Part shown: positions 1 through 13,400 of the stretch, piece by piece
Layout of the letters: each line of letters opens with the position of its first letter
How positions within the stretch are numbered: position 1 is the first letter of the stretch
DNA from: Eopsaltria australis
Taxonomy: Eukaryota; Chordata; Aves; Passeriformes; Petroicidae
DNA length: 64,000 nucleotides
Direction of reading: 5' to 3'
NCBI GenBank assembly: GCA_034509425.1
Contig: JAVTVJ010000143.1
Span: 1,736,001 to 1,800,000, forward strand
The notes under the pieces: generated by a model
Seen by the model: the letters and a program-made list of their open reading frames with translations, nothing else
Database searches by the model: none
Told to the model about the DNA's origin: nothing
Made by a program: the position numbers and the translations under genes

Positions 1-2840
1 TTATTCTGTGCCAGTACTCATAATGAATATAAATTCATCTGTACATAGAGAAGGCAAATGATTCCTTGTTTACGTGACCAGTTAGCTGTATTAAACAAAT
101 ACACTGTAGTCTCGCTTAAACAATTAGACAAGCCACCCAACAAATTTGGCTTTCAGCAATCAATGTGCATATACCTTTAGCAATAGGCTGTTCGTGATGG
201 TTAGAAGGAGCAGAGCTTGCCTCCCTTCCTGGTTACACCCACCTCTGCCTGAGTGGCATAACAGAAAGTCAGGATCTTCTTGCGCTGCTTTGAAACATTC
301 AGAGAGAGTTTCTTGCCTTCCACTATACCACTGGTTATATTGGAGCAAGGGAATACTGATAAAGGGATGAGCTTTCTAAGCTTTCTTTTCATACTCATGT
401 GGTAAAGGTGAGGAGGGTGTCCATACCTATCATGACTAGGAGTGTCACTGGGGTCAAGGATGCTTTTTCCTTTGTCCTGTCTCTTACTGGGGTTGTTGCT
501 AAGCAGAGTTTTAATATCAAACACTTAATTTTTCTTCCAAGAAAAGTTTTAAATTTTCACTCTCATAACTCTTTGTGACCACAGCAATGCACGTCACATT
601 TGAGTATGTTGTTCCACCAAGCATTTGGCAGTGCACAGTGGCTGTTCAGAAGGTTGTCCCAGTTGTACTCAAAGATATTCTTCAAAAGAGAGTGTCCAAG
701 TATATTTCTCAAACCTTTTCATGTTCTGGAGTTGTTATCATTGCTACAGCCCAGACTGAGATTTTTGGTCTCCAGGGATGGTCAGACATGTTCCAATATT
801 CAGCTTATCCAACCTCACAGCATCTCTCTTCCTCCCTCTCCATCCCAAGGAGCGGATGAAACTGTTGAACATTAACAGGTGCAGAAGAAATTCAGGTCAC
901 TCTGTTAGGTGGCTTATGAAATTTTGAAAGCTATCAGGTTTTTTATTTTGCTTTTTACTGATTGTCGGGGGAATCACATCTGTAGATGAAAGTATCATAA
1001 AAAATACAAGGGTTTAAGCAAACACGTTCATTGGTCACAAGCATTGCTTCATGTGGTTCATGTAGATTAAAAAAATGTACTTCAAGGACTTTTCAGTTTC
1101 CCAGACAATACAGTGAAAAGAGGTTCTTACATAGGTAGGGAGGAGCCAGCTCTCACCTGCAGTTGTACGAGGGGAAAGAAACTCCAGAAGCAAGTTTTGA
1201 AGTGTTTCAATAACAGAAACTTAGCAGCTGTTTTTTCTCATAATGTATATCAGGAATTTGCCAAGAGACCACAGTTTTTGATAATACCTGGCACTAAAAC
1301 AAAGCACGTTCATTTCCAAGAGGGAATTTTCAGGGAAATGTCAAAGGCATTATTTATTTCTTTCCTGCATTTTTGTCTGTTTCTCTCAGTTTTGATGTGT
1401 GTGAAAACCAGAAGCTTGTCTTGATATCAACTCCCATGGCAATTAATTCAGGATAGATCTGCAGAGATGACAAACACCGGTTATTGGAAAGTTATTGGAA
1501 GTCATTGGAAGTTAACTGAAACAGCTAAGGATATGGCTGACAAATACTCTTCTATCATTTTGATCTTGTATCAAAAATCTGTACCAATGGATTGATCACC
1601 AAAAGTACCTCTTGTAAGAGTAAATCAAGTAATTTTGAGGATGGACATAATATCTCAAATTTTACCTTTTTTTCTTGCTTTCTTGCATAGAAGTAGGGGC
1701 AAAACTTGAGACATTGATTATACCGGTTTAATCTAAAATTTCAAATGCCAGCTAAAATGTGAATATCATATATACTACAAACACCATAATTAGAGCCTGA
1801 AAGTAGATCATATAATATGAGGGTGGCAAAGGTAAGCATTCAGAATTTAGGTAGTGATAGTAGTAAGGCTCTTCCTGAAAGCCAAAATCATCAGCCTTCT
1901 GTGTTCAAATTACAACGGCAGTAGAGTTAAGAACTTGCAGCTTCTCACAAGTGTGATAAACCAGAGATAGCTGGACCCGGGTTTTGTGCCCGGGTTGGGT
2001 TTGTGCCTGGGCATTGTGCCTCAGATGTGTGAAGTCATTGCTTGCCATGTCAACTGGCAGAACGAAAGAATTGGATTGGTCAGAGAAGCCGCTATTGTGG
2101 TGTGGAAAGCGATGTAACGTAATGACAGCCTGCAATTAACGTCAACCTGGTTGGTATTAACTTAATCAGAGGATCCGGCACACCCTTTCCCCAAGCTCTG
2201 CAGAGGTTTAGTTGCTCTCCTCAGCCTGTCCTGCTCAAGCTTTCCTCACCTGTCTCTGACAATCTCAGTCATTCTTTCCTTCCATCAGTCTGCAGGTTAC
2301 TCCCCAGGGTTTTACTTTCCAGCCCTACCCAGGCATTTACTCTCCACCCTTTCTTTCAATGGCCTGTTAACGTCCCCATAACAAATATGCACACTGCCAC
2401 TGTGGAAGAAAATTGTAGATGCTCTCTGGCAATGGGCTCCTCTCCCTGGTTCTTAGAATAGATGATACAGTCTGGGGGTTTTCGAGTATGACATGTTACA
2501 CCGCTTGAGAAATCTCACAGAGGTTTCTCCATGAAAAATAAGACTGAAAATCATGTGGAGAGAGAGTTAAACTCTAACTCTAGGGAATGGTAGATGAGCT
2601 CTGTGTTATATACTGTTATCACTTCTTACTTCATTACAGTAATTTTAGAACTGGTTACGCAAGGTTCTGTGGAATGTGGAAGAAAATTTTCTGTGGAGAT
2701 TAGATTGTGTAAATGGGGGAAAAAAGTGAGAGCTAAGAGCAGTGAAGGTTAGAAGTAATGAAGTAACTTGCCTCATTTGTCAGCAATAATAATCAACATT
2801 CCTTAATTACAGAGTGACACCTTAAGTGTGTGGTTGTGTT
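1..2840. other. Downstream intergenic DNA, nothing recognised
   Basis: The sequence is AT-rich with no long or conserved open frame and no splice-bounded coding motif that I can identify. A short GC-richer patch at about 1970-2130 has no evident function. Confidence 0.5.
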
Positions 2841-3056
2841 AAAGATCATCCAGTTCCAACCCCCCTTCTGTGGGACACTTTGCACTAGGCCAGGTTGCTC
2901 ACAGCCCCATCCAACCTGGTTTGAACACTTACAGGGATGGCACATCCACAGCTTCTTTCAGCCCAGTGTTTCATCACACTCATGGTAAAGAATTTCTTCC
3001 TTATATCTAATCTAAACCTGTCCTCTTTCAGTTTGAAGCCATTCCCCCTTGTCCTA
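2841..3056 (-). mobile_element. CR1-type LINE fragment, 3' part
   Basis: Read on the minus strand, the segment carries the 3'-end text typical of avian CR1 elements, with GGATGGGGCTGTGAGCAACC and AAGAAATTCTTTACCATGAG-like stretches and an end near GGTTGGAACTGGATGATCTTT at 2841. The element continues on the other side of an inserted LTR at 3519. It is a truncated copy with no intact reverse transcriptase. Confidence 0.85.
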
Positions 3057-3514
3057 TGATGCCTTTTTTCTGGTCTTAGGAAATAAAGGCTCAGACACAG
3101 TGAAAGGGTTGGGGGTCGTTTCCCTCGGTATTTTAATAGGATCCCGTACGATGGCTTCTGCCGTCCAGGTAGAACACGCCGCAAAAGCCCCTTCCCCCTA
3201 ATCCAGTATACAATTAAAGACTCTACACATTAGCATATCTACCAGGAGGGCCCAATAAGGGGCCTGGGTGGGCTAACTTCTGGTTTACAAAATCTATTCT
3301 ACTAGGAGACCTTGAGGGCTCACGAAAACAGGGTGTTTGGTCTCTAGCTCTACGTGGCTTCAGGGGTGTTTAGTCTACCGGCCTCCTAAACACCATGAAA
3401 CCAGGCTAAACTATCACCTAAAGCATCACAAGTATGCATGCTAATCCTTGTGAATATAGGGAACAGGGTACGACATATTCAGGAGAAAAAGCAGAAAAAA
3501 TCTCTCAGGCATCA
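3057..3514 (-). mobile_element. Solo LTR inserted in the CR1
   Basis: The 458-bp element is bounded by the perfect terminal inverted repeat TGATGCC...GGCATCA and flanked by a 4-bp direct repeat (ccta at 3053-3056 and 3515-3518). It begins TG and ends CA. Minus orientation is favoured because a TATTAAAATA box (read on that strand) lies towards the end, followed by a CCTTTATTT segment. There are no internal retroviral genes, so it is a recombined single LTR of an endogenous retrovirus. A 4-bp target duplication is commonest for gammaretrovirus-like elements. Confidence 0.8.
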
Positions 3515-3518
3515 CCTA

Positions 3519-3920
3519 TCACTTTGTGCCCTAGTAAAAAGTCCCTTGTAGGCCCATTTTAGGGACTGAAAGGCTTCTCTGAGGTCTCTCCTTAGATCTC
3601 TTCAGTCTCTTTTCCAGACTGAACAGCCCCTGTTCTCCTCAGTCTTTCCTCACAGGGGAGGTGCTCCAGCTCTCTGATCATCTTTACAGCCCTTCTCCTG
3701 ACCCATTCCAGCAGGTCCATGTCGTTCTTATGCTGGAAGCCCCAGGTCTGGATGCAATGCTCCAGATTAATTCCCTCACTCGACCTGTTGGCCACACTGC
3801 TTTTGACTGAGCCCAGGATGCCATTGGCATGACATCTGGAATGTCAAGCTTCTCATCTGCCAACACCCGAAGTCCTTCTCCTCAGGGCTACTCTTGATGC
3901 ATTCTCTGCCCAGAGATGTG
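3519..3920 (-). mobile_element. CR1-type LINE fragment, upstream part
   Basis: This is the continuation of the CR1 at 2841-3056. On the plus strand it reads the reverse complement of a typical CR1 stretch, with gaacagcccctgttctcctc, ggtgctccagctctctgatc, tccagcaggtccatgtc and caacacccgaagtccttctc. The left edge near 3920 is approximate. Reading frames are broken. Confidence 0.8.
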
Positions 3921-4118
3921 ATGAATCACTTTTACCATGCTGAATGTCATTCAACATTAAATTTATCGTTCTATTGGTTTACGTGGCAGGGGGACTATAG
4001 GGGTGACTTCCCCACGTTCCATAAAGCCAACACGAGCCAGCTCCAAGTAGGACCTGCTGCTGGCCTAAACTGAGCCCATCAGTGATGGTGGTAATGATAA
4101 GGACAAGGTATTTAAGAA

Positions 4119-4470
4119 GTGGAATTAAATCACTCCACAGGAGCAATTGCAGCCAGAGGAGTGAAAATATGTGAAACAGCTCTGTGGGCACCAAGGTCAG
4201 TGCAGAAGGAGGGGGAGAAAGTGCTCCAGGTGCTGGAGCAGAGATTCCTCTGCAGGCTGTGGTACAGCCCAGGGTGTGCCCCTGCAGCCCATGGAGGTCC
4301 ATGGAGGAGCAGAGACCCCACACCAGAGCAGGTGGAGGCCCAATAAAGGCTGTGGCCCTGTGGGAAACCTGTGCTGGAGGAGTCTCCTGGCATGAGCTGT
4401 GGGAGCACATAAGAGAGGAGCCCACACTGGGGGAGAGACAGGCACGTGGCACACAGCCACAGTCAATCCA
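4119..4470 (+). repeat. GC-rich interspersed repeat (retroviral-like, family uncertain)
   Basis: A GC-rich block with caaggtcagtgcagaaggag, gggggagaaagtgctccagg and tgcagcccatggaggtcc stands out from the AT-rich surroundings. I associate such text with a family found many times in passerine genomes and often attributed to endogenous retroviruses. That is recollection, not a search. Open frames here are not real genes. Confidence 0.45.
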
Positions 4471-7400
4471 GCACAACAGGGCACTTAATGCAGCTGAAAG
4501 CATAACTTTTCCATTGTATATGCTGCATGAAAGCTGGTAGGTTTTTCACCTTCAGTGTTTGCTTGGTTCTCACAGTGTTACGATGATGTTTATAGCTCTC
4601 ATTCAGTTTGTCTGGCTGGATTTCAGCTTTGTTTTCCTCTTCTGCATACCTTTCAGGACTAATATCACCTCCAATGCATTGTTATCTGTTTGGCATTTTG
4701 TTATCTGTTTGTCACTATTGTGAGTTTGCCTTGCCCGTGCATCTTTTCATTATTTCATAAATTGCTTATTCTGTTGTATACTAATAGCATACATGAGCCA
4801 AATATGACCTTTTGAATCCTTGGTGGGAGACTTAAATACCGTTCAATTTTTTTGTTTGTTTTTCTTCTAGACAAGCTTGCATTATTATATCTTCTGTCCC
4901 AGTAATTGCATGTAGCCCCTCATTTTAATGACTTTTTATTTTTCCAAACCAGTCTTGAGTTTTTATTTGCATTCCTTTTCTACTTCAGAGTCTGCTGTTG
5001 AACACATTTTGGTGTACTTTTCCTTGTGAGGCTTTCTCAGTGACACGAGATGGGTCGCTTCTGCACATGTTCTTTGTAGAATTGTTCAGATTTGAGTGTG
5101 CTCATTAGTGCTGCACATATCCTCAAAGCTTGACAGACTAAGATTGTGCCCATATTGGCAGGTAACTTTTAGTTCAGTCTGCAGATTGCATGGGAGGTTC
5201 AGGCTCTAAGTTTAATTGTTATCTGCAGTGCTGACTGAGTTTAGAGGCTCAGCTGAACTTCTGTCTGAGGAACCAAGCACATCATTCTGTATCTTCTTGT
5301 CAGTGGATGTCCTGCTCCAAAATTTCATCACCCTCTTGTGCAAGATCATAATGTGTTTAATTATTTTCTATAGTTTTGCAAAAAAAAAAATATGTGGTTT
5401 ATGATTTATTGTTTCTCCAAATTATTGGGTACATGAACTGAAAACATACATTTTATAGATGACATATTTGTGGCTTGAAATTTGTTTGGAGGGAGTTTCA
5501 AGGTCTTCATGCAAGTCCTCATCTTTAAACACATCTAAATGCTGCAGTACCGGCCTTTTTCTACTAATTCTGTTTCCCTTTTTGTTTTCCTAACTCATTC
5601 CTATTTAAATTTCAGAGATCCTCTTCAGTTGTTAAAAACCACCATGAGATTGTTAAATGTGCTTCTGCCTGTTCAGGAGCAGCGAATCAGTGTTCCAGCT
5701 TAATTCCTTTCCTCATAGACAGTCATCTTTCATCAAATGCTTCCTAAAAGCAAGATTTTCCAAATCCCTATGCATTGTCATGTACATAAGACATCACAAG
5801 AACTGCCACATCCATGAAGGAGTGGGACTGTGACCTTTGTGGCTGTGACTGTACTGCTCTGTTACAATGCTCTCCTTATTTTATCTGCCAAAACACTGGT
5901 AGCTACCAGACACTGAGAAGAGAGCCCAGCCTGGTGCTGAGCACCCCACCTGCTCTCTCAGGGTGTTCTGCAGCCAGCAAACAGAATGAGAGAGGAAAAG
6001 CAGGAATAGGGGTAGGCAAGCTTGGCATCACCCTTTATTTTAAGACCAAGCAAGAATTTTGGAACAGAAAACTGCTGCCTGCAACTGCTGCCTGTAAATA
6101 AAGCAGTTGAACTGATTTTTAAACCACTTACAACTCTTTTAGAGTACTGAGTAAACAAAATCTGGTTATTTCTGCTCATGCCTGACTATGAACATGGACA
6201 GGACACAATTCAAATTAAGAAACTTGCTGTTTCTTTGACTGCACTGCTTGACTAATTTTGGTTCCAGAGCAACAGATCTGTACTGATTGCTGTTATTATT
6301 TTCCTGCTGAGGTGAGTTGCAATTTTAAGTATTGTTCTTTACAAACAGAAAGAACATGCAAAGCAACTCACACTTGGTTTAAATTAATTGCCATTCCGCA
6401 TATGATATTTAGGGGCCAGTCAAAGCAGAATGTTGATGGATCTCAGGCAGTCAGTTTATTGTAACTGAAATAACTACTTAAACCTGTTAACACTCTTCTT
6501 TAGAGCATCTAAATCATGAATAATATCAAGGTAGCTTATTAAATTGTTTTGCATATAGAAGTGCCTGAAATTTCCTATCATAATGAAAAAAGGAAGATAC
6601 AAATATTTTCGTTACATTTTTCTTAGGGTATCCCACACCCATACTACCCATAGCTGCAATGAGATAGTGTAGCTCATCATCTATATAGAGCATAATATTT
6701 AAATTCATATACCCAGTGCCTTGCACTAAGATGAAGTGATTTAGGTAACTTGTCATCGTCTACAAACACATCTCTTGATGGAGTAGGGAAAGCAGTTGAA
6801 CTGTTTCAAACCTCTTGCAACTAATTTGAAATACTTAGGAAACAAAAACTGGGCATTTCTGTGTAAGTCAGGGTCTGGACATGGATAGGGCACAATTTAC
6901 AGTAAGAATACTGATGTATAATACAAGAAATATTAATGGAAAAACTATCAGAATAAATTTGCTCTAATTTAGAATCCAAGTAATGGTGTGATCACTAGCA
7001 GGAATCTGGTGGGACCTTTGTGTCTCACAGAGGTGAATATGGCAGTCTGCTCAGAGTCAGGATTCCTTGGATTTATCAGCTTCATGATGTAGAATGCCAA
7101 TGTGCAAAATTTCTCTGTGTGTCTGATTTCCATCTCTATCCCTGCCTAAATATTTATATTATAAATGTCTCAAGAAGAAACGAACAAATTCTGCATTTAC
7201 ATCCTGTTATGACAGGAAATCAATGCTGGTTGCTCCTAGAGTAAAAAAAAAAAAGCTAATTATTGAAAATTGCTGATTTAAAATGCAAAGCTTTTTCCCA
7301 TATTTAGATGTGCTGAGGGTAGGAATGGGGTCTTCTGTTTGCAATGGCTTTGTCATACCTTGCCACTAGGAGCAAATTAATGTACCTTTCATATTGTCCT

Positions 7401-10400
7401 AATCTGAGCAAAGTAACTAATTCTCTCTTGTTTCACTCATGGAAGGTAAGTGTTTCACCTTTTGTGTTTCACCTCTTGGGACTCTTTTATAGTAGAACAT
7501 ATTGTTGGATTAAAATAAACCCACCTTAATCATGAAGGATAAGGTGGTCTCAGCCACAGACCTTGCTGTATACACACCTGGACAATCCAGTTTTCCATTT
7601 AGTGCTACTTATTTCCTAAGAAAATCAAAATCAAAGACAAGTAAGACTTTGGGAAAGAATTTCCAGTTTGACCAGTCATGAAAGAACTGAATGAGCTCAT
7701 TCTGTACATAAGAGACATTAGCTGTACCCAAAAAGACATCTGGCTCTAGAATTATTTACTAGGGTATTTGTGGATCAAACCCATATGAAGGTTCTGAATG
7801 GAGCAAAACCTTTGGCATGTTATATTTTGAAACCCAGGAGAATTGAATAGAATGTCAAGAAACTCTCATGGTTGTTCTTTTGGGCGTACCCACTAATTAG
7901 TCACTATTCTAGCTAATATTTGTTCATAAAGTGAAAGGAACAGAAGTATATTTATGCATGTGATTTAGTCAGTTCTACATCAAAACTTACTTTAAAAATA
8001 ATTTTCCTCAGATCATTTTTTATTCAAAGGCCCTTGAAAGTTAATGTGGGAAAGTTATTCCTATGGGCTTACAGGCAGGAAGATGATCTGAATTATTTTA
8101 ATGAAGAATACCTTGGGGAGAAGAACTGGCTTTGGGTATTCCTTTCTGTGGTCCAGAAATCCAGATAATGAAAGTCATTACAAAGTTCTATGCAAATTTA
8201 TATTTTTCTTAAATTATGCTAATTTGCTAAAACATAAGAATTTGCACTTGTATTTTAGTGATTAACCTCCTAGCTCTCTTCTATACTCTGTTCTTCAAAG
8301 CTGGGCAAGAATTTAATGTATGTAGAATATTATTCACCTCCCACTGAAATCAATGATGAGACTTCTATGGAAGCTCATATAAATTTTATTAATCCTTTAA
8401 TAATGTATACTTTGATAACGATTGTATCCTTTCCCATGCTGGCTTACTAAGTGGGCAAAGTGCTTTCTATCCCAAGGCAATGCATAATGCAGTGTATAAT
8501 CACAGCAGCTGAATGATTGCACATCTGCTGCTGTGAGTTAATATCTTGAACCAGCAGTTATACATTGGCTTGAACACAACTGACTCCATTTTTGATTTGC
8601 TCCTGGGTGTTTCTTATAACTTTACTTCACAGCACTGCCAGACATGATTACACAACATTTTCTGTGCAAAGACCCTCTTTCCAACTGCTGTGACTTTGTC
8701 AAAATTTTAATGTTTTTTAATGTCTGAAGTTGACACTTTATAGACTTTTGATCCGCTTGCGCCAAGTCTTTTATGAAGGAGGAGGTGGAAATACTTCAGC
8801 GAGAATGTAGAAAGAGTATAAATTGCTTGATATATCATTTAACAAATCAACATATTGCATCATCATGGAATTTGGTGGGGACTTGCTTATGTTTGAAAAT
8901 CATGCCTTGTCAACTAAACTTGAAAAACCAAACACTTTCCCATTAGAACTGACCAGAAATCAAGTTGTTCAGATAACTGCTGATGCCATCCTGGGGTGTT
9001 ACATTTAGCTCAGAGAGATCCTGGTATTTCTATTGTGTGGTAAAGCATTTAATGGATGCCAAATCAAACTTTTAACCTTTTTGTAATTCAGCAGGAAAGT
9101 AAACTAGACACTGGGAAACAGAATCAAACCCTTCTGATAAACATGTTTGCTTTGCTAATAAGTTTGAAGGTTTTTCTACCCCATCACTAATGTAAGACAA
9201 GAACAGTAAGTACGTTGATGTTGGTTTTAACCAGAAGAGAACTTCTTCCACCCTGATCATTTAGGATAAGCATGACCACAAGTATATGAGAGAAAATGTC
9301 CATCCAAACCAATACCCCACCTGTGACTGTGGCTAACATAGAATGGCAAGGAAAGAGCTGAGCAGGCACAAAGTGATAATTCTAATGAATACCCTTGAAT
9401 GCTGCACAAACATGTGGCTAAGGGGAGCTTGATGTGATTTCTTTGAGTCCACTATCTCTATGGATTTCTTGTTGCTGGTTTTGTTGCTGTTATTGCTTTG
9501 TTTGTTGTTATAAAGGGCATATGCATCATGGTTGCAGTCAGTAGAGAAGAAGCAAACGAAATGGAACTTAGAAAACCTTTAACTTGCTTTAAAAGTTCTT
9601 TAAGACTGACCAATTGCACGATCTTTATGACTCTCCTGCAGCTCAGCTGTTGTTAGCACATGAGTTTCCACTGCCCCTTTTTGTTTTGGCCTTTGCTGTT
9701 GCTGTTACTGGATTATGAGTGTGTCAGCTTCTTCTCAGAGAAGCAAAGGGGAGGTGGAAAGTGCAGCAATGCCTGGGAGAGATGGGAGAAGAAGAAAGTG
9801 GGCCTTGGGGATCATACATGGAGGACAGCTGGAATGAATGAGTGAGGAGGCAGAATGCAGAAAGGTGTCAGAGGGAAGTGGGTACATGTGGATGACTGAG
9901 GAAGCTGAGATTGTGTGTGAGGTAGCAAATGAAAAAATGAATGAGATATATCACTATTTGGACCTCCAGATCCTGGAGACAAAGCAAATCAAACGCAATT
10001 ATAGATACTGGCTGGCCTATGTGACTAAAAGAGTTAAACAACTTGGTATAAAGAATTCCTTTCTGTGCTGTTCTGGGCAAGCCATGAAAAGGACGTCATG
10101 CTTCTGAATTCTATTTGTCTTGGAGGTGGTGCACGGACATCCTTGTATCTCAGAGTCTCCTTTAGATGACATTGCTTGCTGGAGTTTAAGAGATGTTTCT
10201 GTCACTAGTCAGCTTTGATCCCTCCCTCTGTTTGATGACTACTGTTCACTCCATGAAAACTCTGACTACTGTCTGAAAATTAGCAGAGCAGGAAGCACAC
10301 TACAGAAATAACTAGCAAAGTCCTGGTTTCAAGCAGTTGTCTGTTTCCTTTCAGCTTCATAAAACAGCACAGGTAACATTAGATGCTTATTACTGTTCCC

Positions 10401-13400
10401 TCTCTCCTCTCTTCCGTGTCTTTGTGTTACCTTTTATCTCTAAGAATTCTCACATTTCTTGTTTGTTCAGCACTGCACAGTAATTCTATGCTCTTCTTCT
10501 ACAAGCACCACCATGGCTTAATAAGTATCTGAATAAATAAAAATAGGACAATGCAGAGAGATGCAAACAAAATTCAACTCTAATCTAGTTTGGCAAAGCA
10601 TGCATGTGCAATTTCAAAGAACTGATTCAGAGCATAGGATATTAGGGTACCTAGCACAGGAAAATCCTGGTCCATGTGAGTGGAGTTCTTAGCTGTTGGG
10701 GTAAAACTAATGCCAAAGCAGGCAGTTAGTTTATTCTGAAAAGCCTATGTTCTTAAATTACCTTTCTGAACAAATATGTGGAATTCAATTGGGTTTTAAA
10801 TAGAATGTGACTTTACAGACATCAGTAATCCCTGTTGATCCAACACAGCTATTCATGGGTTTAGAGTTTCATAAATTCTCAAGAATGTTGCTGACACCTA
10901 AGAGCAACCATGCTCTTAAGAACCAGTACCCCACAGCCATGAAATGGAAAAGTCCTTAATGAAATGCAATCAGAAAGCTACAAAAAAATACAACATACAA
11001 GGGAGAGAGAAAAAAAAAAGAAAAACAGGGAGAGAGAGCAGACAGACTAAGATTGCCATTTCCTTGTTACTCATTCCTTCCTCTAAAGAAACATGACTTG
11101 TGCTGCTGCATGATTTTTGCAGAAATACTTCAGGTAAAACTCCCAACCCTTGTTCTGTTTCTACAGCCTTCACATGGCTCCCAAACACTGTCTTGATTAT
11201 TGATCTTTTCATCAGAGAGTACATTTTTGATGAGGATTTACTTTATCTACCAACAATTATTTTACAAGGCTCTGATCTGTCAGCATGTGCATTGTGCTGG
11301 GGTAGAGTCAAGACCATGCTTCAAGGATGTTTTTAGGCACCAGGCTGAAGGTAATACAACCCATCCACAATGGCAGTCTCTGTCTGACTGTTTGCTCTGT
11401 ATAGGTTCAGTTTGTGTGACGCTGTTAAATATCCAAGCCTTTGTCAAAATGAATAGGAGATTTATTATCTGAGATAAAATGACAACTACCCTCAACCTTT
11501 GCAGAGCTCAAGGGCAAAGCAGTTTTTCCAGTTAGAAGAACTTTGTCCACCACCAGCAGCTAATGACATTACATGCTTGAATAGAAGTGGAGGACCCTGA
11601 AAAGTCCTGCCATGAAACCTGACTCAGTAAAACAAGTAACCATCACAGTCCCAAACACACCAGTGTGAACAGCAGAGCAGACTTTTCTGCTGGGAACAAT
11701 CCCTCGAGACCCAGGCCCTTTGCTGTTTACAGGTGAAATGCTCACTGCTTGTTTAGGATTTTATGTGGTTGCTGCCATATGAGCCTTATATGCAGCATAG
11801 TGAAATGTACATGTAACACTGGAGGAAGTAAAAAACCACTATTGCACCAACACAGCAAGTGGGAGCGAGTCCTTTTAGCAACATATGTATATTTCACAGC
11901 AGTAATACGGATTGTTTAGAGTGTTAACAGTGGAACAGAAGCCCAAGGACAAAGCCAGACTTAGAACATATTTCTAAAACAATGCAGGATTTTTCTTCAA
12001 GTGTCAATGATGCTAATGTTTTCCTGGAGCTGACTGTGGGTCAAATTTTGTCCCGGCTGTGCAAATCCAGTCTGCTGGCTTCAGCTGAACAGGCTAGGAG
12101 AGTAGGATTTGGCTGGATTACTCCACTTCCCGAGGTAGACATACCTAAGCAATAATCCTGTAAGCTGACTGGAGGTTTGCCCTGGCAAAAACTCGCCTAA
12201 TTTTTCTAATTATGCCAGCTGAGCCAATAAAACATTGCCTCTTCCTATAAACCTTATATTATATCTGCTTAGCTTTGAAGAGAGAGGGCTGAATCGACTT
12301 CAGAGCAGTAAGGGTACAAGTAGCTCCACTGATAATAAGAGGAAAAAACTTGTTGGAAAAAAAAAAAAACCAACAACAATAGACAACAAATCTGCACTTT
12401 CCCTGTAGATCCTTTCCCTTTGGGGACCCTTGGGCACTAACTGCAGAAATTACTCTCAGTGTGAGGGTTTATATACATATCAATGCAGATTGCCTAACAC
12501 AGCTGAAGTATCTGAGTCACATCCTAGATGACACACAACCTTTTGGGAGAAAGGAACAAAATAAACTCTTGCCTCAAGCAAAACACTGTTTGCTATTTCA
12601 TTTTATAGAAGCTTAAGGCTGACAAGATAGACCAATGATCTTCTATGCAATTGCTGATGGGGAATAAATCAAATGCACAGCTATCAAACTTCCAATGTGA
12701 GTCTGAAAGCACCCCTTTGTATTTCCTGGTGGCTAATAATGAAGTTTCTTCAGAAAAGTAAAAGCTCATGAATTTAATTTAAAATATAAGCACACATTCT
12801 ATTTTTTTTAGAAAAATATGTTTTAAACAGGTATTTCAAAACTTTAAAAAGTTGTATGTCAATAATCAGAATTAAAGTCAGTAGCCTATGTCATGTAACA
12901 GAAGAAAGGCAATATAATCGTAAGTACAAATATGCGTTAAGACACGATACAATGGATATTAAGAATGAAACAAAGAATAAATAACAAGACAGACATAGCC
13001 TCAAGGAATACAAGCAGGGATAGAATTGTTCTTTCAGTAAGGTGGAAAACAGGCTGTCCTTGTGTATGTTCTGTTGTTTCCTTATAAGCGACATGTTTCA
13101 TCTTGACACTCATTACTGTTGCAGTCAGGATACCTGAGTTCATTGGTATGACACATCAGATGCTCAGCGGTGCCAGAACAGTTTGGCACACTCTGTGGAG
13201 ATGAATATGTACAGCTTTGAGCCTTTCCTGTATTGTCCTGACTCAGCCCATCATCTAAACTAAGACAATCCCCAGGTTTGCCTGAAGATCCTGGGAACAG
13301 AGCAGTGATGTGCTCCCAGCAGAGATGAGGAGAGCATCTGCTAAGACACAAGGGGCTGTGAAATGCAGTACCAATGCAACCAGCCTATCAGGGTGCACCA

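Noticed and set aside
3979..4540. Overlapping open frames on both strands of the GC-rich repeat
   Set aside because: Low stop density comes from base composition; the frames show no conserved domain.
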